Part shown: one piece after another, positions 32,753 through 44,073 of the stretch
How the letters are laid out: each line of letters begins with the position of its first letter
How positions within the stretch are numbered: the stretch's first letter is position 1
Assembly: GCA_023374045.1 (NCBI GenBank)
Contig: CM041776.1
Span: forward strand, 349,989,636 to 350,053,635
Reading direction: 5' to 3'
Origin: Limonium bicolor
Taxonomy: Eukaryota > Streptophyta > Magnoliopsida > Caryophyllales > Plumbaginaceae
DNA: 64,000 nucleotides
Notes under the pieces: generated by a model
Told to the model about the DNA's origin: nothing
Database searches by the model: none
Seen by the model: the letters and a program-made list of their open reading frames with translations, nothing else
Translations under genes and position numbers: made by a program

Positions 32753-35700
32753 ATGGCGTCTTCCAGCTCTAAATCGTCTCGCACTTCTGCTTTAAACGCC
32801 ATCGAGGGTTCCAAATCGGGGGGGGGTGGGGGGTGGGGGGGGGGGGGGAATTTCGTCCATCCTTCTTGAAGCCTAAGTCTCCCTACTCCAAGAATCGGGA
32901 GCCGTTACCTAGCATTTTGGATGTTAAAGCTCTCGATTCCCTTCTTGCGAAGGTGGAGGTTCCCATTGGGACTCAGATTTTCCTTCCTTCTGACGATTCG
33001 CATCCCCTCGACGATTTCGGTCGCGGCTACATCGTGTACTCCGATTTCTTTCTGCATGGAATGGCGGTTCCTCCCCACCCGTTCGTAATGGGGTTTCTGA
33101 TTCACCGCTACTGCTCGCTTGCCCAGATTCACCCGAAGGCTGTATGTCAACTCCACGCCTATGTTTCTCTCTACGCCGAGGAGGGGGTCGCGCTCTCTGC
33201 TACAGAGTTTGTCCAGTTCTTCACCAGCAGGGTCGATGCTGGCAACTTGACCATATCCGGCCGGTCTGGGTACTCGCTCTTTTAGTACAAGAAGCTTGCC
33301 CAGCGTTGGAATGCGCGATGGTTTGTCATCGTCCCGCCTCCCGGGCGGTACCTTAGGGTTGCCTACTGTCCTTCGATTATCAAGGGCTCCCTGTACTGCC
33401 CCACATCATCCAAATCGGAGCTCCCCATGTCCCGGGTTCTGAGGGCGGTGAGCGATCGTCATCCAAGCGTGGAGGACTTTTTCACTAGCGTGCGTCTGGC
33501 CTCGCTTGCGCCCTCTGAGGGTAAGAGCTTTCGCCCCCCTGCTTTTTGCTTTTGTTTTGCCTCGGCTCCTTGTGTTACTCATGCTTCCCTTCTTGTCGTA
33601 GATTTTCCTCAACTTGGGGCAAAGGTGGGTCCCTTCCATAGTTGGCAGCTGGTGTCCTTCAAGACGGGGGACGGGAAGGTGGACTACTATGCCACCCTGG
33701 ACGCTGTGGAGAAGACAGCTCTTCGTGAAGAAGAGGAGGTTGTTCCTGGCCAGAAGAGGTCTGGGGAAGAAGATGAACACCCAGCAAAGAAACAGAAGCC
33801 AGTGAGGGTCAGAGAAGAGGGGTCTCCGAGGACACCGGAGACTCGGTCACCTGACACTGCTAATCAACCAGGTACTTGGTACACTAGTCTAGGTTCTGGC
33901 CGTCGGGTGTTTCTCCCTCTTACGCCTGGGTCAGATCTCAATCTTAGTCCATGGGACGAGAGAGAGTGTGCATGTGCGGTCTCGTCCTTCATGTTTTACC
34001 TGTTCCGGCTTTTATTGTTTTACTTCCTCTTCACCTTGGTTGTTACTTGCTGCTGATGTCTGGTTCTGTTTTTTGAGGTTATCCACTTTTGTGTGTGTTT
34101 TTCTGCTTTGCAGCTCCCGAGGCCGAGAATGCCGGGGCCGAGGAGAGAGTAGGACAGCTCGGCGCGGGAGTGGCGCCTGGTCAACCGTCCCTTACTCAGC
34201 GTCACCAGAAGACCCTTGTCTCGAAGGGTAGGGTGAAGCATATGGCTAAAAAGATGAAGGCCTCCGACATAGTGCATCTTGATGGGTCGGGCGCCACGGA
34301 TACCGCTCCGCAACAGGACCTTTTGGAGGAGATTGTCCCTTCTGGGCCCGGGGCTTCATTACCTGGGGGAAGCGGCTGCGGAGCGGGCGTCACGCCGGGC
34401 GCAGCTGAGGGGGTGCCCGAAGACCCGGAGCTTCGCACAAAGGCGAAGGAGGATACCGATACTGCCACGTCGTCCTCACCTCCTCCGCCCGCTAGTGATT
34501 CTTTCTGTGGACCGTCTGACAAGGATGGATGGTTCTACCACCGCGGCCGGCCTCTTCCTTTATTGCCCGTGACGGAGTCGTCTTCTACTTCGAGCTGTGG
34601 AAGGAGGCAATTCGCCGGTCTGACTCTCCTGACGGTCTCTTCGCCCCTATGAAGACCGTGACCGCGGCGAAGGAGAGGTTAAGGATTGGGGAAGGTGGAG
34701 CGAATGCCATCATGCGCCACTCTTTCCCTCTAGATGACTCGCTCAACCTTATGTGGCAGGGGATCTACCGAGTGAGTGGTTCGCCTTAATGTTGGTGTTG
34801 CGTGCTTCTTTTAATTTTCTTATGTTCATCGTTTTACTTTGAATAGACGGTGGCTTTTGCTCAAAGTGTGGACGTGCACACACGGGCTCTCCGTTTGAAG
34901 CTTCACCTTGAGGAGTGCCGGGCCCGCAACGCTCAAGAGGAGTTGAGGATAGAGCGGTCTTCCAACAGCATCTTCGTTGACACCGTTCAAGAGGAGATCT
35001 CCAGGAGGGTGCACGAGCAGACCGCGACTATGAAGAAAGAGCTGGGCGATGCTCGCCGGGCGTGCACAAGGCAGAGCGACGAGTACGAGGAGCAGTTGAA
35101 GAGGCTGCGTGAGGAAAACCTCTCCCTTAAGGGTCAGATCCGGTCGCTGGAGACGGAAGTTGCGTCTCTAAAAAAGGTACGAAGTGAGTTTGCTGACGCC
35201 CGGTTGCATGCTTTTTCTGACTTGGAGTCCTTGGTGGGGCAGGCCCGGGCTTCTCATGATCAAGAGGTCGAGAGTCTTCGTGCCGAGAAGGCCATTTTAG
35301 TGCAGGAGAAAGCGCTGCTTGTTGAGGATAAGGCTAAGCTTGCACAAGAGCTTCGTTCTGCCTCTGAGGCGAATGCTCTTCTAAAAAAGGAGCTGTCGTC
35401 CTCCGAGGCGAGAACGGCGGAGGTGGCCCGGGCGGGCGAGGTCCTGGTCTCCGAAAAGGGGAGGCTATCTGCCGAGCTCCACAAGCTGTCTGGTGAGCTC
35501 GCGGCCTCCACGGAGCAGCGGCTTTCCTCCGAAGAGAAAATAAGAATGCTGGAGGAAGAGTTGGCTAAGCTGCGGCTAGAAAACTCTGAGCTGGCCACGA
35601 GAGGTGATTCTTTACTTTCTCAATTATTCTTTTGCTTTTCTCGCCCTTTTTTGATAAAAGTTTTCTTCTCTTTTTCTTTTTACTTAGGCTCGAGGCCTGG

Positions 35701-36238
35701 GAATCCCGTGGAGGGGCTGGAGAAATTAAACCTGCGGATCGATGACCTCGAAGAAGAGTTGATTGCCGCGAACGCTAACCGCGATCGGTACCGGGCTTAC
35801 GCTCAGACCCTGGAGCAACAGGTGACCGGTCTCGAGGCTTATTCTCGAAAGGTGCGGGAAGAGCTGCAGCAGTAGAGCACGAAGCTTGCCCACCTGAAGG
35901 AATCCTTCACCTCTCAATGTGGGAGGATGGTTAAATCGTGCCGCCAAATCGTCTCGAGGTTTTTTACGGGCAAGGGTGAGGTCGTGGACGACGGCCTTTA
36001 CCGGGAGTTGTCTTTTAAGGAAGTTGCACAAAAGACTTCCTTTCACGAGGTGCTTGAGAGGTTTGGGCGTCTTCCTGGGGAGACGTGCCTTGTTCCTGGC
36101 CAAGCGTCTTTTCTTCCTCCCGGGAGCACCGCGCATCAGGGTGGTGTAGGTCTCCGGTCCTCTGTTGGGAGGTCTGGGTCTTCGGAGAGTGTACAAGGGG
36201 CCGCTGCCGTGAATCTCGACACTGTAAAGGAGACTTAG
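32753..36238 (+). CDS. Antisense gene of the Tat element, five exons, coiled-coil nuclear protein (decayed)
   Basis: Runs opposite to gag-pol. Best model: exons 32753-33520, 33602-33871, 34114-34771, 34847-35603 and 35688-36238, with introns of 81, 242, 75 and 84 bp, all GT..AG with pyrimidine-rich ends (GGTAAGAG donor; TTGCAG and CTTAG acceptors). The start AATGGCGTCTTCC is in good plant context. The N-terminal domain (DDFGRGYIVYSDFF, HPFVMGFLIHRY, LAQRWNARWFVI) resembles the plant family annotated as putative gypsy-type transposon (PF04195-like). KRSGEEDEHPAKKQK in exon 2 is a bipartite nuclear signal. Exon 4 is a long heptad-rich coiled coil. Lesions: a G-run slip near 32818-32848, in-frame TAGs at 33283 and 35873, and a frame change near 34540. 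Function unknown. Confidence 0.72.
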
Positions 36239-36365
36239 ATAGGCCAGAGAAAACTTAATTAGTTTTAGCTTTCTTTCCTCTTTTTTGTTTTGATGTGCAT
36301 GCGCTTTTAACGGTTAATGGAATTATTTGTCAGTTGCTTCGCTAATTAGTGCTATTTTTATTTCG

Positions 36366-36568
36366 TGACCGGTCGTTCTCAGCGACCGGTCGTTTCTATT
36401 TTGCGCGTGCTACCGATTACACTCTCCAATCGGTTGTTTTTATTTTATGGACGCGACGGTCGCACTTAACGACCGGTCGTCCGTTTTCATTTTAAGGACG
36501 CGACTTGGTCGTATTCAACGACTGGTCGTTCCTGCTCTCGCCCGGTCGCAATCAGTGACCGGGCGTTT
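36366..36568. repeat. GACCGGTC palindrome array between antisense gene and pol
   Basis: Copies and variants of GACCGGTCGT spaced 15-40 bases apart (36366, 36382, then degenerate forms to 36568). The same palindrome fills U3 of both LTRs of this element, so the motif occurs at three sites in it. It lies just past the stop of the antisense gene. Confidence 0.8.
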
Positions 36569-36810
36569 CCGTTTGTCCTTTCCCTATCCTTGCTTTTGAT
36601 AGCCAAGCGACGGTACTCACGGTTGTTCCCCCTTTCTTTTTTTTATGATGAGAGGGAGAAAGAGTTTCGAGGGGGATCCGACCAGGGTACGGTGTGGCGT
36701 CCCACACCTAATGATTCACCCACTACAGGCGACCAGAGCTCCCGGGGTTTTCGGAGATGGGTTTTCCGTTTTTGTTCTCGTTTGAGTGCGACGACTCATG
36801 ACAAGATTTT

Positions 36811-37070
36811 CAGGGCATTGCATCCTGTAGGGCATGGCCCGGGTGTTTCTTTTTCAGGACATTGCATCCTGTAGGGCATGGCCCGAGTGTTTCTTTTTCA
36901 GGGCATTGCATCCTGTAGGGCATGGCCCGAGTGTTTCTTTTTAGGGCATTGCATCCTGTAGGGCATGGCCCGAGTGTTTCTTTTTCAGGGCATTGCATCC
37001 TGTAGGGCATGGCCCGAGTGTTTCTTTTTCAGGGCATTGCATCCTGTAGGGCATGGCCCGGGTCTTTCTT
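36811..37070. repeat. Six 44-bp tandem repeats
   Basis: The unit runs GGGCATTGCATCCTGTAG, GGCATGGCCC, GAGTGTTTCTTTTTCA and repeats six times, nearly identical; one copy is a base or two shorter. It sits between the convergent 3' ends of pol (minus) and the antisense gene (plus). ORFs on either strand across it are simple repeats of one peptide and are not genes. The flanks 36569-36810 and 37071-37135 are non-coding. Confidence 0.93.
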
Positions 37071-37135
37071 TCGACGCGCAGATCTTTCCAAAAATAATCC
37101 CCTTTATTGATGTTGTCAAAGCATTACATCAATTT

Positions 37136-38210
37136 TCATACATAAAATTTTTTGAGGCATTCTGCGTGCCAGGAATGGGGCAGTTCGTATCCCTCGACAT
37201 TCTTTAGGTGATATGAAGCTCGCCCAACCCTTTGATGGATAATGTAAGGACCTTCCCACTGGGGGTCGAGTTTTTTTGGCTGCTTAACTTCCCTTAGAAC
37301 CAGCTCGCCAGGAACAAGGCTTCGTTCCCTGACCTTGCGGTTGAAGTACTTCTCTACCTTCCTTTTGTCTTTCACCATCCGGGCGGCTGCAACAGCTCTC
37401 TTTTCTTCGAGCAGGTCTAGGCAGTCTTTTATCCCTTCATTGTTGAGTTGCTCGTCATAGGATTCCTAGCGGACTGACGGGATCATGATTTCAGCCGGGA
37501 CGACTGCCTCCAAGCCGTAAGTTAATCTGAAGGGTGTTTCTCCGGTTGGTCCTTTTTCCGTCGTTCGATAGGACCATAGGATTTGGTGTAGTAGTTCGGC
37601 CCAACTTCCCTTTTTGCCTCCTAACTTTCTTTTCAGAGCTTTTATGATCTGCCCGTTTGCGTTCTCGACCTGCCCATTGGCCTGGGGGTGTGCTACCGAC
37701 GCAAACCTTATCTCTATCTTCCACTGCTCACAAAACTCCCAAAAACTGTCGCAATTGAACTGTGTCCCATTGTCAGTTATTATGGTCCTTGGCAGTCTGA
37801 ATCTACACACAATATGATTCCATACGAACTCTTGTGGCCTCTTGGCTGTGATGGATACGGTAGGCATTGCCTCAACCCATTTCGTGAAGTAGTCGATGGC
37901 CACGTATACAAACTTGAACCTCCCGGGAGATGCTTCCGGGAAGGGACCAATGATATCCAGCCCCCACATTACGAATGGTATCGGGAATAGTATGGCCTTT
38001 TGCACGGCCGGGGGGTTATGTATCCTGCTGCCGTGCTCTTGGCATCTGGCGCATTTCCGATTGTACTCCTTGCAGTGGTCTTGCATTCTTGGCCAGTAGT
38101 AACTGTGCCTTATGATTTTGTGGGCCGTGGCTCTTTCCCCTTGGTGGTTTCCGCAGACCCCTTCGTGTACCTCCTTTATAAGCTCACTTCCTTCCTTGTT
38201 CGTGATGCAT
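37136..38210 (-). pseudogene. Tat integrase
   Basis: Zinc-binding part EVHEGVCGNH and CARCQEHG, then the core with all three acidic positions: GLDIIGPFPEA (Asp), IITDNGTQFNCD (Asp) and HPQANGQVENANG (Glu). The C-terminal tail has the GPY-type block (LDPQWEGPYIIHQRVGRASYHL) and ends HAECLKKFYV. One in-frame TAG near 37467 separates core and tail, which share a frame. A frameshift near 38230 separates it from the RNase H linker. No chromodomain, as expected for Tat. Catalytically the best-kept integrase in the window. Confidence 0.93.
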
Positions 38211-38878
38211 CTGAGGGCGGGCCTCGCGAACGATCTTTTGTAGAGGTGTCCTCCTCGAGGAAGAATGATGCCGCTCGTCGTTTCATGGTCCTAGCCTCTT
38301 TATCCTCCGGAGGCAATTTTCCTTCAAGGATGTATTCCACGATCGGGGTCATCCAAGATTCCTCAGGTACGAGAGGCTCAGTCGTCAGGACCTGGGCTTC
38401 GTCTACGCTTGGATTGGTCCGGGTTTCCAACCCCACCTTACTTGGTACTCTTTCGGCCATGCTTGCTAATTTCGCTAGCGCGTCAGCTTCGGTGTTTTTT
38501 GTCCGGGGAAGGTGCTTCAACTCGCATCTTGAGAAGCTTGCTTTTAGCTCTTGAACCCTGAGTAAGTACTTCCAGAGTTTCTCTTCCTTTACCTCATATA
38601 TGTTGTCATTTTGCCGGGTGACCAGCAAGGAGTCTGAGTATATTTCTAGGTCTGTTGCGCCTAGGGCAATGGCAACCTCTAGGCCTTGAATGAGAGCTTC
38701 ATATTCGGCCTCGTTGTTTGTTACTTCAAACTCCAACCGGAAGGCGTAGTTGAGGTCTCGTCCGTCGGGAGTTTGGACTACAATCCCCGCTCCCGCTCCT
38801 GCCTTGCACCGGGCGCCGTCTACCTGAATGATGATGGGGGTGTGTGGCTTTCCTTTTCTTGGTCGAAGCTGGTTTCCG
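38211..38878 (-). pseudogene. Archaeal-type second RNase H of the Tat element
   Basis: Reading on the minus strand: IIIQVDGARCKAGAGAGIVV, NNEAEYEALIQGLEVA, LEIYSDSLLVTRQ and NTEADALAKLAS, that is Asp, Glu, Asp, Asp in the order and spacing of archaeal-type RNase H. Tat elements carry this extra domain after the usual gypsy RNase H. A linker rich in charged residues follows toward integrase. All four catalytic acids are present although the polyprotein is broken on both sides. Confidence 0.9.
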
Positions 38879-40448
38879 TTATAAAGTCGCTAGGGCCTGA
38901 GCTTTGATCGCCGTGCGTGGTAGAAAGTGAATTTCGTACTGGGTGAGTTCGACTGTCCAGTTGGTCCTTACAAGGATTCGGTGTGATTGGAAGTACGGTC
39001 GTAGCTTCCGGGATGCCACCACTAGAGCAAAAAAGACTTTTTCAATATTGGTGTAGCGCCTTTCTACAGGGGTCAAGATCTTTCTGGTGTAGTAGACGGG
39101 AATCTCCTTCTTTTCGTCTTCCATGATTAGGACCGCTGCCACCGCCCATGCTGATGCGGACAGGTAGAGGTAGAGGTCTTGACCGGGCATTGGGACTCCA
39201 GCTTGGTAATTCTCGAAGCATTTCTTTGATCTTCTCGAAGGCTTCTGCATTCTTGCCCCCACTGGAACTTGTTGTTCTTTCTTAAGTTGAAAAACGGGAT
39301 TGCTTTTCCTATAACTTTGAACAGAACCTGCTAAGGCCGTGACTCTCCCGTTGAGGCTTGGACGTCTTGATGCTTCTGGGAGGGCTGAGGTCGAGAACCG
39401 CCTGGGTCTTTTCCGGGTCCACTTCTATTCCTCGTTGTCCAATGATGAAACCAAGGAATTTCCCTTTGGTGACCCCGAATACGCATTTCTTTGGATTCAA
39501 CTTAATCTGGAATTTGTCGAGCGTGGTGAATGTCTCCTCCAATTCTTTCATGTGCCGTTCTTTTGACGGGCTTCTCACGACTATGTCATCCACATAAGCT
39601 TCCACATTTCTCGAGAGTTGCTCCCGAAATACTTTGTCGATCATCCTTTGGAAAGTCGCGCCGGCATTCTTTAATCCGAGTGGCATCACTTTGTAGCGGA
39701 AGATTCCTGCTGAGGTAACGAAGTAAGTTTTTTCGGAGTCCTTCTCATTCATCTTTATCTGGTTATACCCAGAGAATGCATCCAGGAAGCTTAAGACGGA
39801 GCTTTGGGCCGATGAGACGACCAGTCGATCTATTGATGGCAACGGGTAAAAATCTTTGGGGCATGCCTTGTTTAGGTCGGTGAAATCCACACACATTCTC
39901 CATTTCCCATTAGATTTCTTTACCATAACCACGTTTGCCAGCCACTTGGGGTATGACACCTCTCTGATAAAACCTGCTTGCAGGAGTTTTTGGACTTCTT
40001 CTCGAGCAGCTTGGTCCCTCTCTGCCCCGATCACCCTCCTTCTTTGGCGGATTGCCGGGTGCGCTGGGTCCACGTTGAGATTATGCTGGATAACGTTTGG
40101 GTATATTCCGGGCATTTCCTCTGTGCTCCAGGTGAACGTGGCCCTTCTTTTTTCCAGAAATCTTGTTAGATGGATTTGTTCTTTGCTGACAAAGGCATTT
40201 CCAATTTTAAAGAATTTGCTGGGGTCAGTTCGTAGAGGTACCTCTTTTGGGAGATCAGTGGGAGCCTCGTACCGCTCTGCTGTCTCGTCGGGGAGGGAGA
40301 GCTTTCCCTTGAATTCCTTTCCGGATCCCACGGTTTTGACGGTCTCGTTTCCTGGTAGGTTTTCCATGATCCGCACCTCGCATACCCGCATGACTTTCTG
40401 GCTTCCTCTCACCGTAACGAGTTTCCCTAACCTGGTTAGGTACTTCAT
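38879..40448 (-). pseudogene. Tat reverse transcriptase and original RNase H
   Basis: RT in one open frame of 379 residues: FTWSTEEMPGIYPNVIQHNL, WRMCVDFTDLNKACPKDFYP, LSFLDAFSGYNQI, KVMPLGLKNAGATFQ, the catalytic EAYVDDIVVRS and GFIIGQRGIEVDPEK. The frame breaks near 39330. The gypsy-type RNase H follows (38879-39262) as LYLYLSASAWAVAAVLI, YYTRKILTPVERRYTNIEK and RTNWTVEL. The first Asp position reads Ser and TDH reads TNW, so this first RNase H looks inactive, consistent with the second RNase H having taken over. That functional reading is inference. Confidence 0.92.
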
Positions 40449-40450
40449 TT

Positions 40451-42076
40451 TCAGGTGGTGGGTGCTACAAATGGCTTTGGTATCTCGAGTTTCTTTACTG
40501 CCTTGGCATAAATGACATTAGCACCTGCTCCGCTGTCGACTAGGATTCCTTCCATCATGCGGTCGTTCACCTGAGCCCTTATGACCAGCGGGTCGTTATG
40601 CGGGTACAGGACTCCGTCTTCATCATCCTCGGTGAAGTAGATTGGAGGAAGCTTTTGGTGTTTCGCGACCTTCTTGTCCGGGAGCTCTCGGTGAACCTCG
40701 TGGACGTGTCTTTTCCTTTCATTGGGGGTCAAGGGCCCCACTTCCAAGAATAGTCCTGTGATTACCCCGAAGGACTTGCTATGGTCCAACTTTGGGTGGA
40801 CTTCTTCTTCTGGCTTAGGCCGGGAGGACTGGCTACCAGAGTGTTGCCTATGCTGGCCTCCCCTTCCTTTCTTCTTGTTCTCCTCAATCAACCTTAGCTC
40901 CTTGGCGAGGTTCATGCAATTAATGGTCCTGTGGCTGCGGTGTCCGTGATACTCACAGAAGGCTACCGGCACCTCTCCTGGGTTGGGCTTTCTTGGTGGG
41001 GGCAAGAGTCCTTCCCTTACGGCGGCGGCATATTTCCCTGGGTCTATCTGTACTGTTGGGAAGGCCCTGGAGCTCGAGGCCTGTTGTCCCTGGGGGGCCG
41101 GGGTCTTGGAATAAGGCTTGTACCGGCCCCCCTGGTGTGAGCCTCTGGTCGTAATCACCCCTCATGTCTGGCTTCCCTTCTTCTCACTCGCGGCGGGAGC
41201 TCTAAAGCTGTTGAGGAGTTCCTTGGCCTTATTCTCCGCAACTTCTGATTTGAGGAAGTCGTGGATCATCTCGACTAGTTCACCATGCGACTTTGGCGCC
41301 TTGGTGGCTATTTTTCCAGCGAGACGGGGGTGGGCCAAGCCGTTACCAAAGGCTTTGATCAGTATCTTTTCATCGATGTCGTCAATTTCAGCCACCTGTT
41401 TGTGGAACCGCTCGCTGTACTCCTTTACGGTCTCCTCCTTCGTCTGCTTCACATCCATGAGCTCTATCGTTTCCCTCTTTACCTTTTTACTAGCCGCGAA
41501 GTATTATTGGAACTCCTCGGTTAGTTGCTTGAAACTGGAGATCGATTGGGGCGGCCTAGATGAGATCCAGCTCAAGGCTCTCTTGGAGAGTGTCCCGGGG
41601 AATAAGTTGCACAAGGCAAGAGAGCTAATCCCCTGGGTGTTCATGGCGAACATGAACTTCTTAATGTGCTGAGCAGGATCTGCAGTACCGTCGTACTTCT
41701 CCACCGCCGGGGCAACGAAGTGGGGCGGGAGTTTAGTCCTGTGGATCTTTTCGGAGAAGGGGTATAGGCTCATGTCGATGGAGTCATCTTCTTCCTCCTC
41801 GATGGTGATTAAGGCCTCGTTGCTTCCCGCCACATCTCACCCTTTCAGGAGATCTATCGCCTCCGACATTTCCTCCCACTTTCACTGGAATTCCTCGTCT
41901 CTCTGCATCAATTCCTGTTGCAGGAGCTCGTTTCCTTCCACGATCTTCTCGTCAATGGATCTGGTGAGGCTCGTCAGCATGTTCTCCAAATCCTTTTTGG
42001 AAATGGAGTCGTGGGTCGTCTCGGGTCCGGTGCTTCCGTCGTTGGTCTGCAGATTCTTCCTTGTTCTGGGTGCCAT
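40451..42076 (-). pseudogene. Tat gag and protease
   Basis: Gag starts at the ATG at 42076 (MAPRTRKNLQ), 117 bases after the primer binding site. It carries the capsid-like region (FVAPAVEKYDGTADPAQHI, RALSWISSRPPQSISSF, LVEMIHDFLKSE) and a CCHC-like variant CEYHGHRSHRTINC. Protease follows in the same frame: GILVDSGAGANVIYAKAV. Four or five premature stops interrupt it (about 41887, 41835, 41502 and 41160), mostly TGA, which fits C-to-T decay of CGA codons. Homologous to the older gag fragment at 9889-12138. Confidence 0.92.
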
Positions 42077-42192
42077 CTTCGTACCTAACCTATAAAAACA
42101 CAGTTCCGTTCTTAGATGTGTCGACTTCGTATGTTCTCTAAAATTATTATTCTCATCGGTGGACTCGTGGTTGCTGGATCTGAGCTGTTCGT

Positions 42193-42210
42193 TTCCCACA
42201 GACGGCGCCA
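42193..42210 (-). other. Primer binding site of the Tat element
   Basis: On the minus strand TGGCGCCGTCTGTGGGAA, two bases inside the 5' LTR. It would pair with the 3' end of a host tRNA ending in the complementary sequence; Tat/Ogre elements commonly use tRNA-Arg, but the tRNA was not identified here. Confidence 0.8.
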
Positions 42211-42212
42211 AA

Positions 42213-42333
42213 TGAAATGGTATATCCCTAAGTTCCCAAACGATCTTCTGTCCAATTTACTAGTCGGGATCCTAATCTATCATCAAGCTCTTCGAGTTAT
42301 ATCAAGTTACCTTGTTACCAAGTAAGGGGAGCT

Positions 42334-42388
<55 letters not shown>

Positions 42389-42969
42389 CGCAATAACAAT
42401 TCAATAGTGGAAATTCTCAAGCATCGATCGCGTGCCTTTCATTGAGGGGGTGAACCCCTATTTATAGTGTTTCCCACAGGCTTTCTTGGCCTATCACATT
42501 GTGCCAGCCTGGCACACAAATATCTTGATAGACCTACAAAATATCTCATAAGTATCTTATCCTAATTTCCCTACCGTTGGCCGCTGCTTATACTCGTCCT
42601 ATCTTCCTATCGACCGGTCACATACGACCGGTCGTTATTCGTGCTACATATGGCGTATTTGGTGACCGGTCACAGGTGACCGGTCATTTCTTACGCTGCG
42701 TCTCAGTCCCTTGACTACCGGTCGTGGATGACCGGTCGCAGCGATGGTTTTGGTGACCGGTCACAGATGACCGATCGCTCTCTATGTTACGTTCTAAGAT
42801 TTCTAACGACCGGTCGAGAACGATCGGGCACCGCTTTCGATCCGGCTGGGGTCTCCTGGGCCTAGTTAGGAATGCCCGGTCGCTGCCTTGGCTTTCCTTT
42901 TCTTTTCCCTTTTGCCTCACTGGGGTATTGGCCTTTTTTGGGGCCCCTGGACGTGTTTTCCCCTCTTCA
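42213..42969 (-). mobile_element. Tat 5' LTR
   Basis: Same ends as the 3' LTR. TATA box on the minus strand at 42459-42466. A (GA)n run of more than 50 bases at about 42334-42386 accounts for its extra length over the other LTR (12-14 bases there). The GACCGGTC array is at about 42610-42822, several copies with C-to-T changes. Confidence 0.93.
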
Positions 42970-44073
42970 CTGAGTAATTCTTGTCACCACATGTCAAGTA
43001 CGTTTTATCTTAATGAAATCACTTTAAAATAACATAGTAACATACATGTAATCAAACAAGTCAAAAAACGTAAAATCACCTTACCAAAATACACACCAAA
43101 TACTAACCAAGATAATACACCAAATTTTAGTCTAGTGTATTATTCCAACAATACTCGGGCACACCGGACTTTCGACAAAAAGCACTAAGGCTCTCGGCCC
43201 CTTGGACAATTCTTCTACCTCACCCCATGTTCTTAAATATGCATACCCCCTATAGATCATTAGCCTATAGAGTATATCATGATGGCTTGCCCACAATTCA
43301 TTGGTAGTGGGAAGAATCAGTGTCTGGCCTCCAAGTGCTCATAAACTTGTGTATCCAGATTCCAAAGTAAGTACCAAGTGATTAAGCAGTCCAACCACGT
43401 CCTCATCCTTAATAAAACAACCAAACAACATACCAAGAAGATTCAAAGCGCATAGCCACCATTAACCAAACAAAAACCAGATTAGAACACATCATAAACA
43501 CCTTGAAATTACCTTAAAAACAACTCCTTGTTTATGGTATTACCCCTGTATAAATTTGGCCCACCTTTTCACCAATTCAATATCAACATCTTAAGAGTAT
43601 TTATTCACGAAATTAAAGCAAGAAACCTTCGAAAACCTCTTCATAATTTGAATAGAGACCAGAAAGTTCTTAAAACATGTTTTTAGGTCTTGTCTAACCT
43701 TTAACTCATAAATTCTAAATTGGAGAACTTACCCATGAACTTGAATATTGTACAGGGATACGTGCTCATCATTTTTATCCAAAAACCCATGGAAGTTGTT
43801 TACAAAAATCACACACCAAGCTGGCTCCATGTTAAAGCACAAAAATCATAGAAGTCAACATCAAGAATTCAAGGTTTGTTGACCAAGTTTTTCCTGAACT
43901 TCTCAAGGCCTATTGGACATCAAAATCACCATTGAAGAGTCTACTTTCACACCATGAAATTATTTAGAAGAGATACGTAGCATAAGGTGCCGAAAATAGC
44001 ACAAACAGAAAGCATCACCAGAATTGACACATGAGGAAAGAATGGTATAGCACAAGAACTACCTGGCTCCTCC

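Larger units (their letters stand above)
31486..42969 (-). mobile_element. Nearly complete Tat-lineage element, TSD CTGAG
   Basis: An 11.5-kb minus-strand element with two LTRs (726 and 757 bp) that are nearly identical apart from a GA-repeat length difference. It is flanked by CTGAG at 31481-31485 and 42970-42974. Order on the minus strand: 5' LTR, primer binding site, gag, protease, RT, RNase H, second archaeal-type RNase H, integrase, tandem repeats, an antisense gene, 3' LTR. The second RNase H and the antisense extra ORF are known traits of the Tat lineage. Several premature stops in gag and pol make it probably non-autonomous now, but the near-identical LTRs say it is fairly young. Confidence 0.95.

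Noticed and set aside
36810..37010. Minus ORF with repeated MPYRMQCPEKE-type peptide
   Set aside because: Translation of the 44-bp tandem repeat; non-coding.
36811..37070. CRISPR-like look of regular repeats
   Set aside because: Units are head-to-tail tandem repeats without unique spacers, in plant retrotransposon DNA.
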